A stretch of 64,000 nucleotides of DNA from assembly GCF_003390935.1 (NCBI RefSeq), contig NZ_QNQZ01000004.1:62001-126000 (forward strand). The letters are read 5' to 3'. Both the position numbers and the translations under genes were made by a program. The first letter of the stretch is position 1; the number at the start of each line of letters is the position of its first letter. Shown one piece after another: positions 33,803-42,160 of this stretch. The DNA comes from Lewinella sp. IMCC34191. Its GTDB lineage: Bacteria > Bacteroidota > Bacteroidia > Chitinophagales > Saprospiraceae. The notes under the pieces were generated by a model. It searched no databases. It saw nothing but the letters and a program-made list of their open reading frames with translations, and had not been told where the DNA came from.

Positions 33803-36247
33803 TTAGGAAAGGGTCACCACCTCGGCCTCCGGTGATTTCCGGCGGGTAAAGCCCAGCACCAGTTCGAGCTCGCGGGCCACCTCCAGGCCGGCCTGAAGTT
33901 GGTCCTCCGTCAGGGAGGAAGCGTAAGCGTCGGACCATTCATCCAGGAAGATGGTCTGTGCACGGTAGTAGTTAGGGGTCAGTTGCAGCCTGTGCAGCGA
34001 AGTAACGACCTCCAGCGTCCACGACCACGAATCCGGATCGGTGAAGGCGCGGGTGACAAGACCGTGAACGTACTGCTCGGCCGCATTGTGCAGGCGGGCG
34101 GTATCCTTCCAGTCATGGTTCCAATGAATAAATTCGGTAACGATGCGATGCAGCCGCGGGGAGTCTGGCGTAAGCGGTCCGGTAAGCAGATCCAGCAGCC
34201 GGCGGTGCATGGTGAAGTTGATGGCCGCCAGGTAGCTATCCGGCAGGGGCAGGTCATTCACCCGCATGGTGCTCATCAACTGGTAGTTGGTGTAGTACAC
34301 GTCGGAAAAACTCTTGGACGCGATCTGCAACGTGCGATCGGTCATTTCCAAGAGGATTTTCCGCTTCTCGTCCCGGAAGAGGTGCCAGAGGGAGAAGCTT
34401 TCCCCGGAAAAGTTAGCTTTCATCAGGTTAATGACCTCCGACACGTGGCCGACGCGAAATTGCTGTTCCAGGTCGGAGACCAGGGCGTGGTAGTCCGCCT
34501 TCTTCATATCCTGGCAAATCTCACCGATCAGGGTTTGCTGCCCCAGGTAGAGGACGGCAAAACTGAACTTAGAGTAACTATTGGTGATGCTTGACTGGAT
34601 CGTCATCCGTCCGAGACTGAGTCGGAAAACACCGGCCCGAAGCTGTTTGAGGTCGTGAATCTGGCTGCGGTAGTTGAATAGCCGAAGTTCCGCCGGGCGC
34701 TCTTCGAATACACTGGCCGCGGCGAAGTGCATGCCGACCCGGAGCAAGCCGACCCGGGCGGGTACAACCGACTCGCGGTAAGGGATCGCCGCATTGGGAA
34801 ATACGTTGCTCTCGATCTCCTCGAGTCGTTTGACGAAATCGGGGTGGTGGTTCTGGCCGGTCAGGACCTCACAAAGGTGGAGGGCACGGTTGGCGTACTG
34901 GAGCACCTGCAGGGTTTCGATGCCGCTAACCTCGTTGAAGAACCAGGCGCAGCTGGTATACATCAGCATAGCGTGACGCTGCATCTCCAGCAACCGCAAC
35001 ATCCGGATCTTGGCTTCCGGGGTGATCGTTCTCACGATTGACCACTGACTGAGGAAGGCCTCGGCCCGGCCAGGCGCCCGGTCGAGTACCAAGTGGATAT
35101 AGTCGTTGCGCGTTGCCCAGCAATCAGTGAAGAGCTTACCCGCTTCGCGCTCGAAAACCCCGATCAGGCGATCGCGTATATCGTCCAGGGCGGCGCGGAG
35201 AGGGGCGCGCCATCGCTGGTGCCAGCCGGGACCGCCACCGGTTTCGCAGCCACAATCACTCCGCCAACGTTCGACGCCGTGTACGCACGACCAAGAACTG
35301 TTTTCGTGAATCCGGGCTTCCCAGACCGGCGGGTGGATCTCCAGAAACTCACCGTAATTCGTCAGCCGGAAATCGGGGTTGGCATCAACCGCGTCGAGGC
35401 AGGCTGCCATGGCCATTTCGCCCTTTGCATGGTGATGCCCGTAGCTTTCGCCGTCGGTAGCGATATGCGCCAGTTGGACCTCATCGTTACTGTCGAGACT
35501 GTTCATGAGCTTGTCCGCCAGGAATTTCCCGTCGTTAAGTAATCCTTCGAAAGCGACGGCCTTGGCTACATTTCCGTCGTAGAAGAACAGGGCAATGCTT
35601 CGGCCACTGGGCAAATTACAAGTATAGCCGCGACGTGGATCGACGCCGCCATGCACCTCCGTCCAATTGTCATTCTCGGAGGCCCGTACCGATTTACACT
35701 GACGGGGAGCGAGAATCGTGTATTTGATACCACTGTCTACCAGCGCTTCCAGTACATCGGTGCTCGCCGCGGTCTCGGCCAGCCACATCCCCTCCGGGTC
35801 ACGACCGAAGCGGTGCCGGAAGTCCGCGATGCCCCATTTGATCTGCGTTTGCTGATCTCGGGCGTTAGCCAGCGGCATGATGATGTGATTATAGCTCTGG
35901 GCTACCGCGGAACCGTGGCCGCTAAACATCTTCTGGCTGGCGGCATCGGCGTCCAGCACCCTGCGGTAAGTAGCCGGGTCGTGTTCTTCCAGCCAGGACA
36001 GCAAGGTGGGCCCCATATTCCAGCTGATCCGCGCGTAATTATTCGATATCTCCTGGATCTGCTGCTGATCATTCAAGACACGTGCCGTAGCATTCGGAGC
36101 GTAACACTCTTCGTTGATGCGCTCGTTCCAGTCGTGGAAGGGGGCGGCGCTATCCTGGATCTCGATGGTTTCCAGCCACGCATTCTCCCGGGGAGGTTGG
36201 TAGAAGTGACCATGGATACAGATGTATTTGGATGTTCGGGATGCCAT
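33803..36247 (-). CDS. Glycoside hydrolase family 57-type protein with DUF3536 domain
   Basis: An 814-residue cytoplasmic protein. The N-terminal GH57-type (beta/alpha)7 barrel includes CIHGHFYQPPREN at the start, GMWLAETAAS (candidate catalytic Glu) and IATDGESYGHHH (candidate catalytic Asp). A long helical DUF3536-type half follows. GH57 enzymes include alpha-amylases, branching enzymes and amylopullulanases; this subfamily's substrate is uncertain, with alpha-glucan metabolism a fair guess. A TACCTTTG element ends only 4 nt before the ATG, predicting a leaderless mRNA. Confidence 0.85.
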   Translation of the reverse strand: MASRTSKYICIHGHFYQPPRENAWLETIEIQDSAAPFHDWNERINEECYAPNATARVLNDQQQIQEISNNYARISWNMGPTLLSWLEEHDPATYRRVLDADAASQKMFSGHGSAVAQSYNHIIMPLANARDQQTQIKWGIADFRHRFGRDPEGMWLAETAASTDVLEALVDSGIKYTILAPRQCKSVRASENDNWTEVHGGVDPRRGYTCNLPSGRSIALFFYDGNVAKAVAFEGLLNDGKFLADKLMNSLDSNDEVQLAHIATDGESYGHHHAKGEMAMAACLDAVDANPDFRLTNYGEFLEIHPPVWEARIHENSSWSCVHGVERWRSDCGCETGGGPGWHQRWRAPLRAALDDIRDRLIGVFEREAGKLFTDCWATRNDYIHLVLDRAPGRAEAFLSQWSIVRTITPEAKIRMLRLLEMQRHAMLMYTSCAWFFNEVSGIETLQVLQYANRALHLCEVLTGQNHHPDFVKRLEEIESNVFPNAAIPYRESVVPARVGLLRVGMHFAAASVFEERPAELRLFNYRSQIHDLKQLRAGVFRLSLGRMTIQSSITNSYSKFSFAVLYLGQQTLIGEICQDMKKADYHALVSDLEQQFRVGHVSEVINLMKANFSGESFSLWHLFRDEKRKILLEMTDRTLQIASKSFSDVYYTNYQLMSTMRVNDLPLPDSYLAAINFTMHRRLLDLLTGPLTPDSPRLHRIVTEFIHWNHDWKDTARLHNAAEQYVHGLVTRAFTDPDSWSWTLEVVTSLHRLQLTPNYYRAQTIFLDEWSDAYASSLTEDQLQAGLEVARELELVLGFTRRKSPEAEVVTLS

Positions 36248-36251
36248 GGGA

Positions 36252-36259
36252 CAAAGGTA
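36252..36259 (-). promoter_or_regulatory. Predicted -7 promoter element abutting the GH57 start codon
   Basis: On the minus strand this reads TACCTTTG, a full TAnnTTTG match, with only 4 nt before the ATG at 36247. Transcription would start at or within a base or two of the start codon. Confidence 0.55.
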
Positions 36260-36397
36260 AGGCGCGGACTTCCTATATCGTGCACTTCGTTACCGGGCGG
36301 CCGATGCTTAAGCAATGGATTTCGGGACGAACCTGGGTAGTCGCTTTCGGGTTGAAAAAGTATCTAAAAAATACACCGGACCGAACAGGCAAATATC

Positions 36398-36475
36398 ATG
36401 AAACGCGATTACGTAAGGATGGGATTTTGGTTAACGCTAACCTACCTGCTCCTCTACTTCATCTTTACGGTTTAG
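36398..36475 (+). CDS. Possible 25-residue single-helix membrane microprotein
   Basis: This ATG-initiated frame of 26 codons encodes a basic N-terminus (MKRDYVR) followed by a hydrophobic helix (FWLTLTYLLLYFIFTV) and a stop. The positive-inside start and clean single helix are typical of bacterial small membrane proteins, but chance cannot be excluded. It lies in the 476-bp gap between the GH57 gene and sodA, which holds no other credible gene. The A-rich sequence upstream (AAAAAGTATCTAAAAAATAC) would suit Bacteroidota initiation. Confidence 0.3.
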   Translation: MKRDYVRMGFWLTLTYLLLYFIFTV

Positions 36476-36723
36476 ACATTACTACCAGGGTGCACGCAAT
36501 TGCGCCCCGATATATCCTCGCCGACCGGCAACTTTTGTCGCCGCCTGCGAAAGCATCTCTAAAGCTACCCGATAGAGGGTTTTTCTGCTGTGCAGATACG
36601 CGAACACCCATGGCCCTCCCGGCACTCAACTCTGAGGCCCCTGCTACGTTCTCCCAGCACAACCTATCCGGTACGGACATAAGAGGTACCGGATATTCCA
36701 TTTAATTAATTTAATACCATACT

Positions 36724-37329
36724 ATGTTTACGTTACCCGATCTACCCTACGCCAAAGACGCACTGGAGCCACACATCGATGCCCGCACGATGGAAATCCA
36801 CCACGACAAACACCACGCCGGGTATACCAGCAAATTAAACGCCGCGCTGGATGGCAGCGATATGGCCAGTAAGGACATCGAAGACATTCTCGCTAATGTG
36901 AGTTCCGCCGGATCCGGTGTTCGCAATAACGGAGGTGGTTACTACAATCACAGTCTGTTCTGGACCATCCTCAGCCCCAATGGTGGAGGAAAGCCGACGG
37001 GCGAACTGAGCGACGCGATCAATAAGGCCTTCGGAAGCTATGACGCCTTTAAAGAGAAGTTCTCCAGCGCCGCCGGTGGACAATTTGGCTCCGGATGGGC
37101 CTGGCTTATTGTAAAGAGCAACGGCGAACTAGCCGTTACGTCTACACCCAATCAGGACAATCCGCTGATGGACGTGGTGGACGAGAAAGGCACCCCGATC
37201 CTGGGTATTGACGTGTGGGAGCACGCTTACTACCTCAATTACCAGAACCGCCGGGCCGACTATGTCGACGCCTTCTTCAACGTGGTCAACTGGGACGAGG
37301 TCAATCGTCGCTACCAAGCCGCGAAGTAA
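36724..37329 (+). CDS. sodA: Superoxide dismutase, Mn type by sequence
   Basis: A 201-residue Fe/Mn superoxide dismutase. The metal ligands are H26 (EIHHDKHH), H76 (NHSLFW), D163 and H167 (DVWEHAYY). Gly in the segment before NHSLFW together with Gln in STPNQDNPL (Q144) is the manganese-type arrangement; iron enzymes carry the glutamine before NHTFYW instead. Cambialistic activity is possible. There is no signal peptide, so it is cytoplasmic. A strong bidirectional terminator follows. Confidence 0.95.
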   Translation: MFTLPDLPYAKDALEPHIDARTMEIHHDKHHAGYTSKLNAALDGSDMASKDIEDILANVSSAGSGVRNNGGGYYNHSLFWTILSPNGGGKPTGELSDAINKAFGSYDAFKEKFSSAAGGQFGSGWAWLIVKSNGELAVTSTPNQDNPLMDVVDEKGTPILGIDVWEHAYYLNYQNRRADYVDAFFNVVNWDEVNRRYQAAK

Positions 37330-37356
37330 TAAGCCGGTAGAAATCACCGACAAAAG

Positions 37357-37389
37357 AAAACCGCCATTCCTTTCGGAATGGCGGTTTTT
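37357..37389. terminator. Bidirectional intrinsic terminator between sodA and the AT-hook gene
   Basis: A perfect 14-bp stem, AAAACCGCCATTCC/GGAATGGCGGTTTT, with a TTTC loop. It has a T run on the plus strand (37385-37389) and, through the A run at 37357-37360, on the minus strand. It sits between convergent genes and can serve both. Confidence 0.9.
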
Positions 37390-37409
37390 CTATTCGTGGT
37401 CAGTCCTGA

Positions 37410-38165
37410 CTATGCCATGGCGGCACGGGCGTTCTCGCGGTAGCTTTCCATCTTTTCGCTATCGGCATTGCGGTAACGGGGACCGCATTTTTCAAGCACC
37501 TCCTTCATCTTATTATCGGAGAGCTTAGCGAACTGATTGATGGTGGTTACACCGGCTTCTTCGAAGCGCTTGGCCATCGTGGCTCCTACCCCGTTGATTT
37601 GGGTCAATACACTCGGCGCTGGCTTCGTGGAGGGACGGCCACGACGACGGGTCGTCTTGGGCTTATCCGTTCCCGTCTGTTTGGTGCTGGTCTTTCTGCG
37701 ACTAGTCTTCTTGGCCGTAGTCGTGCTTTTGCGCGGACGACCGCGACGAGGCTTCGGGCTGCTGGTTTTTTCGGCGGCGGCTTCGCTGACGGTATCCGGT
37801 GCGTCGGATACGGCTTCGGCGATCTCTGCTTGGGTGGTTTCCGTTGCGCTGGCCTCGGTTTTCGTGGATTTACGGGGACGGCCGCGGCGGGCACCGGTGC
37901 TCTTCGGAGCCTTTGCCGAGCGCTTGGCGCGCGGCGTATTGCCGGCGGCGGAGGCCTGGGCGTTTGCCGTTTCCGCTTCTTCGCGGGCAAGTTTTAGTTC
38001 CTGTTCCAGGCTGGCTACTTGCTGCTTGAGGCTCTTGACCTTGGCTTTAGTCTTCTTCAGCTTCTTCTTATGTTTTTTGGCCTTGCTGGCATCAGCCAAA
38101 AATGCTTCCTGGGCGGCATCAAAGCGCTCTATCACGCCCTTCAGCTCCTTCTTTATACTTGCCAT
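37410..38165 (-). CDS. AT-hook, coiled-coil and helix-hairpin-helix protein (putative nucleoid protein)
   Basis: A 251-residue basic protein from the ATG at 38165; an ATG at 38204 would add 13 polar residues. Residues 1-70 are a Lys-rich coiled coil. Three AT-hook cores follow: RRGRPRK at 93-99, RRGRPRK at 140-146 and RRGRPST at 174-180, embedded in Lys/Ser/Thr/Ala-rich linkers like histone H1 or HMGA. The C-terminus (186-250) is a helix-hairpin-helix-type domain (INGVGATMAKRFEEAGVTTI). AT-hooks bind the minor groove of AT-rich DNA, so a chromosome-organising or regulatory role is inferred. It is monocistronic. Confidence 0.82.
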   Translation of the reverse strand: MASIKKELKGVIERFDAAQEAFLADASKAKKHKKKLKKTKAKVKSLKQQVASLEQELKLAREEAETANAQASAAGNTPRAKRSAKAPKSTGARRGRPRKSTKTEASATETTQAEIAEAVSDAPDTVSEAAAEKTSSPKPRRGRPRKSTTTAKKTSRRKTSTKQTGTDKPKTTRRRGRPSTKPAPSVLTQINGVGATMAKRFEEAGVTTINQFAKLSDNKMKEVLEKCGPRYRNADSEKMESYRENARAAMA

Positions 38166-38699
38166 ATTAAAACGATTTGAGTGGTTGGTTTGACTTTGTG
38201 GCAATACGATGCGATGAACTAGTCAACCCGCTGCCTATCAGGCAGAAATTAAGGATGATGGTTTAAGGATATAAGCGCGCCGACATTAATCCGCTCGATT
38301 ACATCTGACTATGAGATACAAATAATGTTGACCAATGTTTGTTCTCGGGAGGCAAATATATAATGAATTTATGTGCCTTTCGAATTTTAACACATAGTCG
38401 GATATACCAACCATACTTATAATTTGACGAAATGCCCGAAATTTCGGTTTATCCCCTCGTTTTTGCCACGAATAAAGGTCAATTTAACATATAAAAGACC
38501 GTCACTGTATATGGGAAGCTTTCTGAAATACTTGTGATGATCTCACATCGGTCCCAGCCTAATCCATCAAATCCGCGGCATGGACGGACTTATATAACAT
38601 CTGGCAAGCTAAAAGGACTTTATTCGCACGCCCCGTATACAAAGCTCCAGCTGCATTTAGTCAACATCATGCCCCCAAGCGAAACTGCCAAAACCCTAA
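38166..38699. other. AT-rich gene-free stretch upstream of the AT-hook gene
   Basis: About 530 bp that is visibly more AT-rich than the rest of the window, with runs such as CAAATATATAATGAATTTATG near 38351. I see no credible gene; short open frames lack family features. It probably holds the promoter of the AT-hook gene, but no clean TAnnTTTG was found at a sensible distance. Confidence 0.5.
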
Positions 38700-38860
38700 G
38701 AGCTTGTTTGGACTTTGGCCTTCTGGGGGGAAATGAGTCATTTTGCCACTGATCGAGGCACCGAAAGTGGATCGTAGCAGTGCTACGAAGCCACTTTCGG
38801 TAACGCAGAGCAGGGGACAAGGGCCATTTGTAGGCCGATTGTTAAAGTCCAAACAAGCTC
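38700..38860. mobile_element. MITE-like non-coding element with 17-bp perfect terminal inverted repeats
   Basis: GAGCTTGTTTGGACTTT at 38700-38716 is repeated perfectly in inverted orientation at 38844-38860. Inside lies a second hairpin: CCGAAAGTGG (38761-38770) pairs with CCACTTTCGG (38791-38800), and CGTAGCA pairs with TGCTACG between them. There is no coding capacity. Terminal repeats plus internal secondary structure over 161 bp fit a MITE or an IS remnant. No clear target-site duplication is visible. Confidence 0.65.
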
Positions 38861-38929
38861 AAAGCATTTACCCGGCCGTAAAGCGACCATTAGGTAAAAA
38901 GCCGGCTAATTAACGATGGGCACCCGATA

Positions 38930-39814
38930 CTAGTGATTACGGCGATCCTCACCCCAGTTTAGCTTACCCCGCAAGGTATCCATGAAGGTTATATCCGGAA
39001 GCTTGACTAGATTGATACCGAAATCATTTTTCCGCACGGCCAGTTCGTGTACGGCCGTGACCGTCTCGAAGCGGCTATCCAGCGTAGAAAGAAAATTATC
39101 GGCACGTCCCTCAATCTGGAAAGAGACCACGGCATCGTCACTGATTACGATGGGGCGAACGTTGAGATTATGGGGGGCAACCGGCGTTACTACGAAATTT
39201 CCACTGCCGGGAAATATGATCGGACCACCACAGCTCAGGCTGTAGCCAGTGCTTCCGGTTGGCGTGGATACGATGATTCCGTCCGCCCAGTAACTGTTGA
39301 GGTAAGCTCCGTTGATATACGTGTGGATGGTAATCATGGAACTCGTGTCCCGCTTCAGTAAGGTAAAGTCGTTTAGCGCGTACGGCGTATCTCCGAATAC
39401 CGGAAGATTACTCTCGAGATAAAGCATATCCCGTTTTTCCGTTTCAAAGCGCCCTCTGCTTAGCATCCGCAGGGCGTCCCCCATTTTTGATTTCTCCACC
39501 CGGGCCAGAAAGCCCAACCGACCGAGATTTATACCGAGTACCGGAATCTGGGTATCCTTAATCATGAGTATGGCGCTCAGGATGGTGCCATCTCCGCCAA
39601 GCGTAATCAGCAGATCGAACTTCTTAATTCGGAAATCCAAATGACTTTCGAATACGCCAACGTCCTTTTTAAATCGGATATGCGGACGAATCTGTTCCAG
39701 GTAGGGACCATAGACATAGGTCGAAAAATTCTCGTCCGCTAACAGGTCGAAAAACTCCTGTACGTGCTCGCGATCCGTTTCCTTGAATACCTGACTGTAG
39801 ATAACTACTTGCAT
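38930..39814 (-). CDS. nadK: NAD kinase
   Basis: A 294-residue protein from the ATG at 39814 (MQVVIYSQVF); an upstream in-frame ATG at 39904 would add 30 unusual residues and is not preferred. The family motif GGDGT is at 73-77, followed by GINLGRLGFLA and the second NAD-site motif STPTGSTGYSLSCGGPI. It phosphorylates NAD to NADP. The intergenic space downstream contains the MITE-like element, about 70 bp from its stop. Confidence 0.95.
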   Translation of the reverse strand: MQVVIYSQVFKETDREHVQEFFDLLADENFSTYVYGPYLEQIRPHIRFKKDVGVFESHLDFRIKKFDLLITLGGDGTILSAILMIKDTQIPVLGINLGRLGFLARVEKSKMGDALRMLSRGRFETEKRDMLYLESNLPVFGDTPYALNDFTLLKRDTSSMITIHTYINGAYLNSYWADGIIVSTPTGSTGYSLSCGGPIIFPGSGNFVVTPVAPHNLNVRPIVISDDAVVSFQIEGRADNFLSTLDSRFETVTAVHELAVRKNDFGINLVKLPDITFMDTLRGKLNWGEDRRNH

Positions 39815-39996
39815 TTTCCGTATTGCATTTGTATGGAAGACTGCCCGGAACGCGTAAAATGGGCAACCGCATCGTGAAGTACACGTATATCGACCGACGC
39901 GCACCTTTCGCTCGGTACTTGTCCGGATTCTCCGCTCGCATCAACAAATGCTATATGGCTACCCTGACGCGGAAAACCCAGGTAAGTTATGCAAGG

Positions 39997-41151
39997 TTAC
40001 AAAATATTACCCGACCCGCTGCCGGTCCGGTCCGGCAAATCGTTTAGCGCTCCGGCAATTATCCGGGCCGCTTCATCCCAACCGTAACGCGATCTTTCCG
40101 CACGACCGGCGGCCACTAGCCGCGCTCGTAAGGTTGCACTGGCCGCGACCTCCACTAATCCTTTCGCGATGGCGGATATGCTCTCCGGATCGACGTAGTA
40201 GGCAGCCCGGCCGGCCACTTCGGGTAGACTGGTTCGGTTGCTGGTGATAATCGGTACTTCGACGTGCATCGCCTCCAGCAAGGGTACGCCGAAGCCTTCA
40301 CTCAGGCTTGGGTACACTAAAGCCAGGGAACTACCTAATAGATCTGCGATTTCCCGGTCGGGGCGATAGCCTAAAAAGACGATGTCCTCCCGAAAGCGGC
40401 ACTGCTCATAGGCTACGCGCACGCTATCCGTTTGCCAGGCAAGCCGTCCGCCGAGCAAAAGGGGATAGGGATCTGCCGACTGCTCCCGGAAAGAAGTATA
40501 GGCGGAAATAAGTCGTTCGATATTTTTCCGTGGGTGAACCGCTCCCAGATAGAAAAAATACGGCCGTCCACCGGTAAATTCATCCCGGACGGCCTGGATC
40601 CGCTCAGCGGAAAGCGGTTGAAATATCTCCCGTACGCCATTTCCGGACACTTCCACCTTATCGGGGGGTATATGGTAAGCCTGACCGATATCCTCCTTGA
40701 CGAAATTAGAGACGGTAATCACTTTTTTCGCCGTATCCAGAAATCGCGGTACGTTTTTACGGTAATACCGCTCGGCACGTTTAGGCACCGCTTCGGGGTA
40801 GTGTAAGTGCGCAATATCGTGGACGACCATTACCTGAGGGCAATCGGTCCGCAGGGAACAGTATCCGTCCAAATGCAGCAAAACATCGGCCTGCCATTTT
40901 TCTACGACCTGCGGCAGCGCGTAGTCAAACCATATTTTCCAGAGTATGGGATCGCGCGCCGGCGGAAATATCCGCACTCCCCGCACCCTGTCATGGGAAA
41001 CGTATTTCGCCGGGTAAGACCGATCGAAACAGAACAGGAATTGGGCCTCCGGCAGTAAATCAGGTAATCGCCGACAGATCTCCTGCGTGAAGTAACCGAT
41101 GCCTTCTAACTGATCCGTGTACAAGAATCGCGTATTGACGGCAATTTTCAT
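39997..41151 (-). CDS. GT4-type glycosyltransferase
   Basis: A 384-residue GT-B enzyme of glycosyltransferase family 4. The N-terminal acceptor domain begins KIAVNTRFLYTDQLEGIGYF. The C-terminal donor domain contains YFFYLGAVHPRKNIERLI and the E-x7-E-type motif SLSEGFGVPLLEAM followed by TSLPEVAG. It probably adds a hexose to a lipid-linked glycan; the sugar and acceptor are unknown. An FkbM methyltransferase and an Omp85-type protein are encoded upstream on the same strand, but a promoter-like element separates it from them. Confidence 0.9.
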   Translation of the reverse strand: MKIAVNTRFLYTDQLEGIGYFTQEICRRLPDLLPEAQFLFCFDRSYPAKYVSHDRVRGVRIFPPARDPILWKIWFDYALPQVVEKWQADVLLHLDGYCSLRTDCPQVMVVHDIAHLHYPEAVPKRAERYYRKNVPRFLDTAKKVITVSNFVKEDIGQAYHIPPDKVEVSGNGVREIFQPLSAERIQAVRDEFTGGRPYFFYLGAVHPRKNIERLISAYTSFREQSADPYPLLLGGRLAWQTDSVRVAYEQCRFREDIVFLGYRPDREIADLLGSSLALVYPSLSEGFGVPLLEAMHVEVPIITSNRTSLPEVAGRAAYYVDPESISAIAKGLVEVAASATLRARLVAAGRAERSRYGWDEAARIIAGALNDLPDRTGSGSGNIL

Positions 41152-41183
41152 GGAATGCGTTCCGGAAGGTTAAATACAGTGCG

Positions 41184-41191
41184 CGAAGGTA
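41184..41191 (-). promoter_or_regulatory. Predicted -7 promoter element for the GT4 gene
   Basis: On the minus strand this reads TACCTTCG followed by CG, the TTCG variant of TAnnTTTG, with a leader of about 30 nt. Confidence 0.4.
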
Positions 41192-41211
41192 GCTCACGTC
41201 CGGCACGGCAA

Positions 41212-42156
41212 CTAACGTGTTCCCCCGCCCTGGCCAAAATTACCCGCGCGGGCGAAAGCGATATTATCGGAATCGATGCCTTGCTCGCGCAGGGCGTCTT
41301 CGATATCGGTGACGGGAGTCAGGTTACCCTGCCCATCGATACTAAAGGGCGTATACCCTTCCTGTCGAAACATCGCCTCCGCCTGCCGGTGTGCCGTATT
41401 GCCCCGTTGGCGGTTGACGTATTCCATCACGAACACCGCTTGCGGATGGGCAAGTATACGCGAACTACCCCGAATGACTGCCGCTTCGCCGCCTTCGACG
41501 TCGATCTTCACGAGCACGCGCTTTTCGCCGTCCAGTTCAAGCAAGTCGTCCAGGGGGTGACACGGAACCTCGGTTTCGGTTGGCGGATTACGGGAAAACC
41601 ACGACGCCCCGGCGTGCTCCGCCACCGTAGTCGAATTATACTCGGCGAATAAATTCGGGAACGTATAGAAAGTGATCGTCCCTTGCCGGTCACTTACCGC
41701 GGCGTGCTGGCAGCACGTCTGATCGAAAGTAGCGACGTTGCGCTGCAAGACTCCGAAGGTCTCAGGAGAAGCTTCAAATGCCGCTACACGCCCCCGGGAA
41801 CCCACCAACACCGATGCCAGTTGCGTGAAGTAGCCGTAATGCGCCCCGACGTCAACGAAGCAGTCGCCCGTCCGCAGGTGTCGCAGCAAGAAGGCCGCCA
41901 ACCGTATCTCGGAATCGTGCGTCTTACCCCCGGTAATGTATATATCCGTTCCGCTGGGCAGCAGTAGTTCGAGGCGGGTACCGAAGAAGGTGCGGGCCCG
42001 ACAACGCAGGGCACGGCGAAACAAGGGGTAAACCAGCCGCAGGTACGCCTGCGAGCCAACATAGGGCAGCGGTCGGAAACGTAATCGATCGGTGCGCGAT
42101 CCACCGGCCCGGCGGCGGAGCGCATCTAGACTTTCCCACAATTGCTCTTCCTGCAT
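41212..42156 (-). CDS. FkbM-family SAM-dependent methyltransferase
   Basis: A 314-residue protein with the FkbM core: DCFVDVGAHYGYFTQLAS (SAM motif I), VAAFEASPETFGVLQRNV (motif II), and VLVKIDVEGGEAAVIRG, the family signature. FkbM enzymes O-methylate sugars or other small groups. The neighbouring glycosyltransferase suggests modification of a surface glycan. It begins 4 bp after the Omp85-like gene stop, so co-transcription with that gene is likely. Confidence 0.9.
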   Translation of the reverse strand: MQEEQLWESLDALRRRAGGSRTDRLRFRPLPYVGSQAYLRLVYPLFRRALRCRARTFFGTRLELLLPSGTDIYITGGKTHDSEIRLAAFLLRHLRTGDCFVDVGAHYGYFTQLASVLVGSRGRVAAFEASPETFGVLQRNVATFDQTCCQHAAVSDRQGTITFYTFPNLFAEYNSTTVAEHAGASWFSRNPPTETEVPCHPLDDLLELDGEKRVLVKIDVEGGEAAVIRGSSRILAHPQAVFVMEYVNRQRGNTAHRQAEAMFRQEGYTPFSIDGQGNLTPVTDIEDALREQGIDSDNIAFARAGNFGQGGGTR

Positions 42157-42160
42157 CGGG

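Noticed and set aside
38534..38852. Short frames on both strands over the MITE-like element
   Set aside because: They have no start context or family features, and the inverted-repeat structure explains the sequence.
38205..38929. Possible genomic island boundary because of AT-richness
   Set aside because: No integrase, tRNA or direct repeats flank it, and the genes on both sides are ordinary chromosomal genes.
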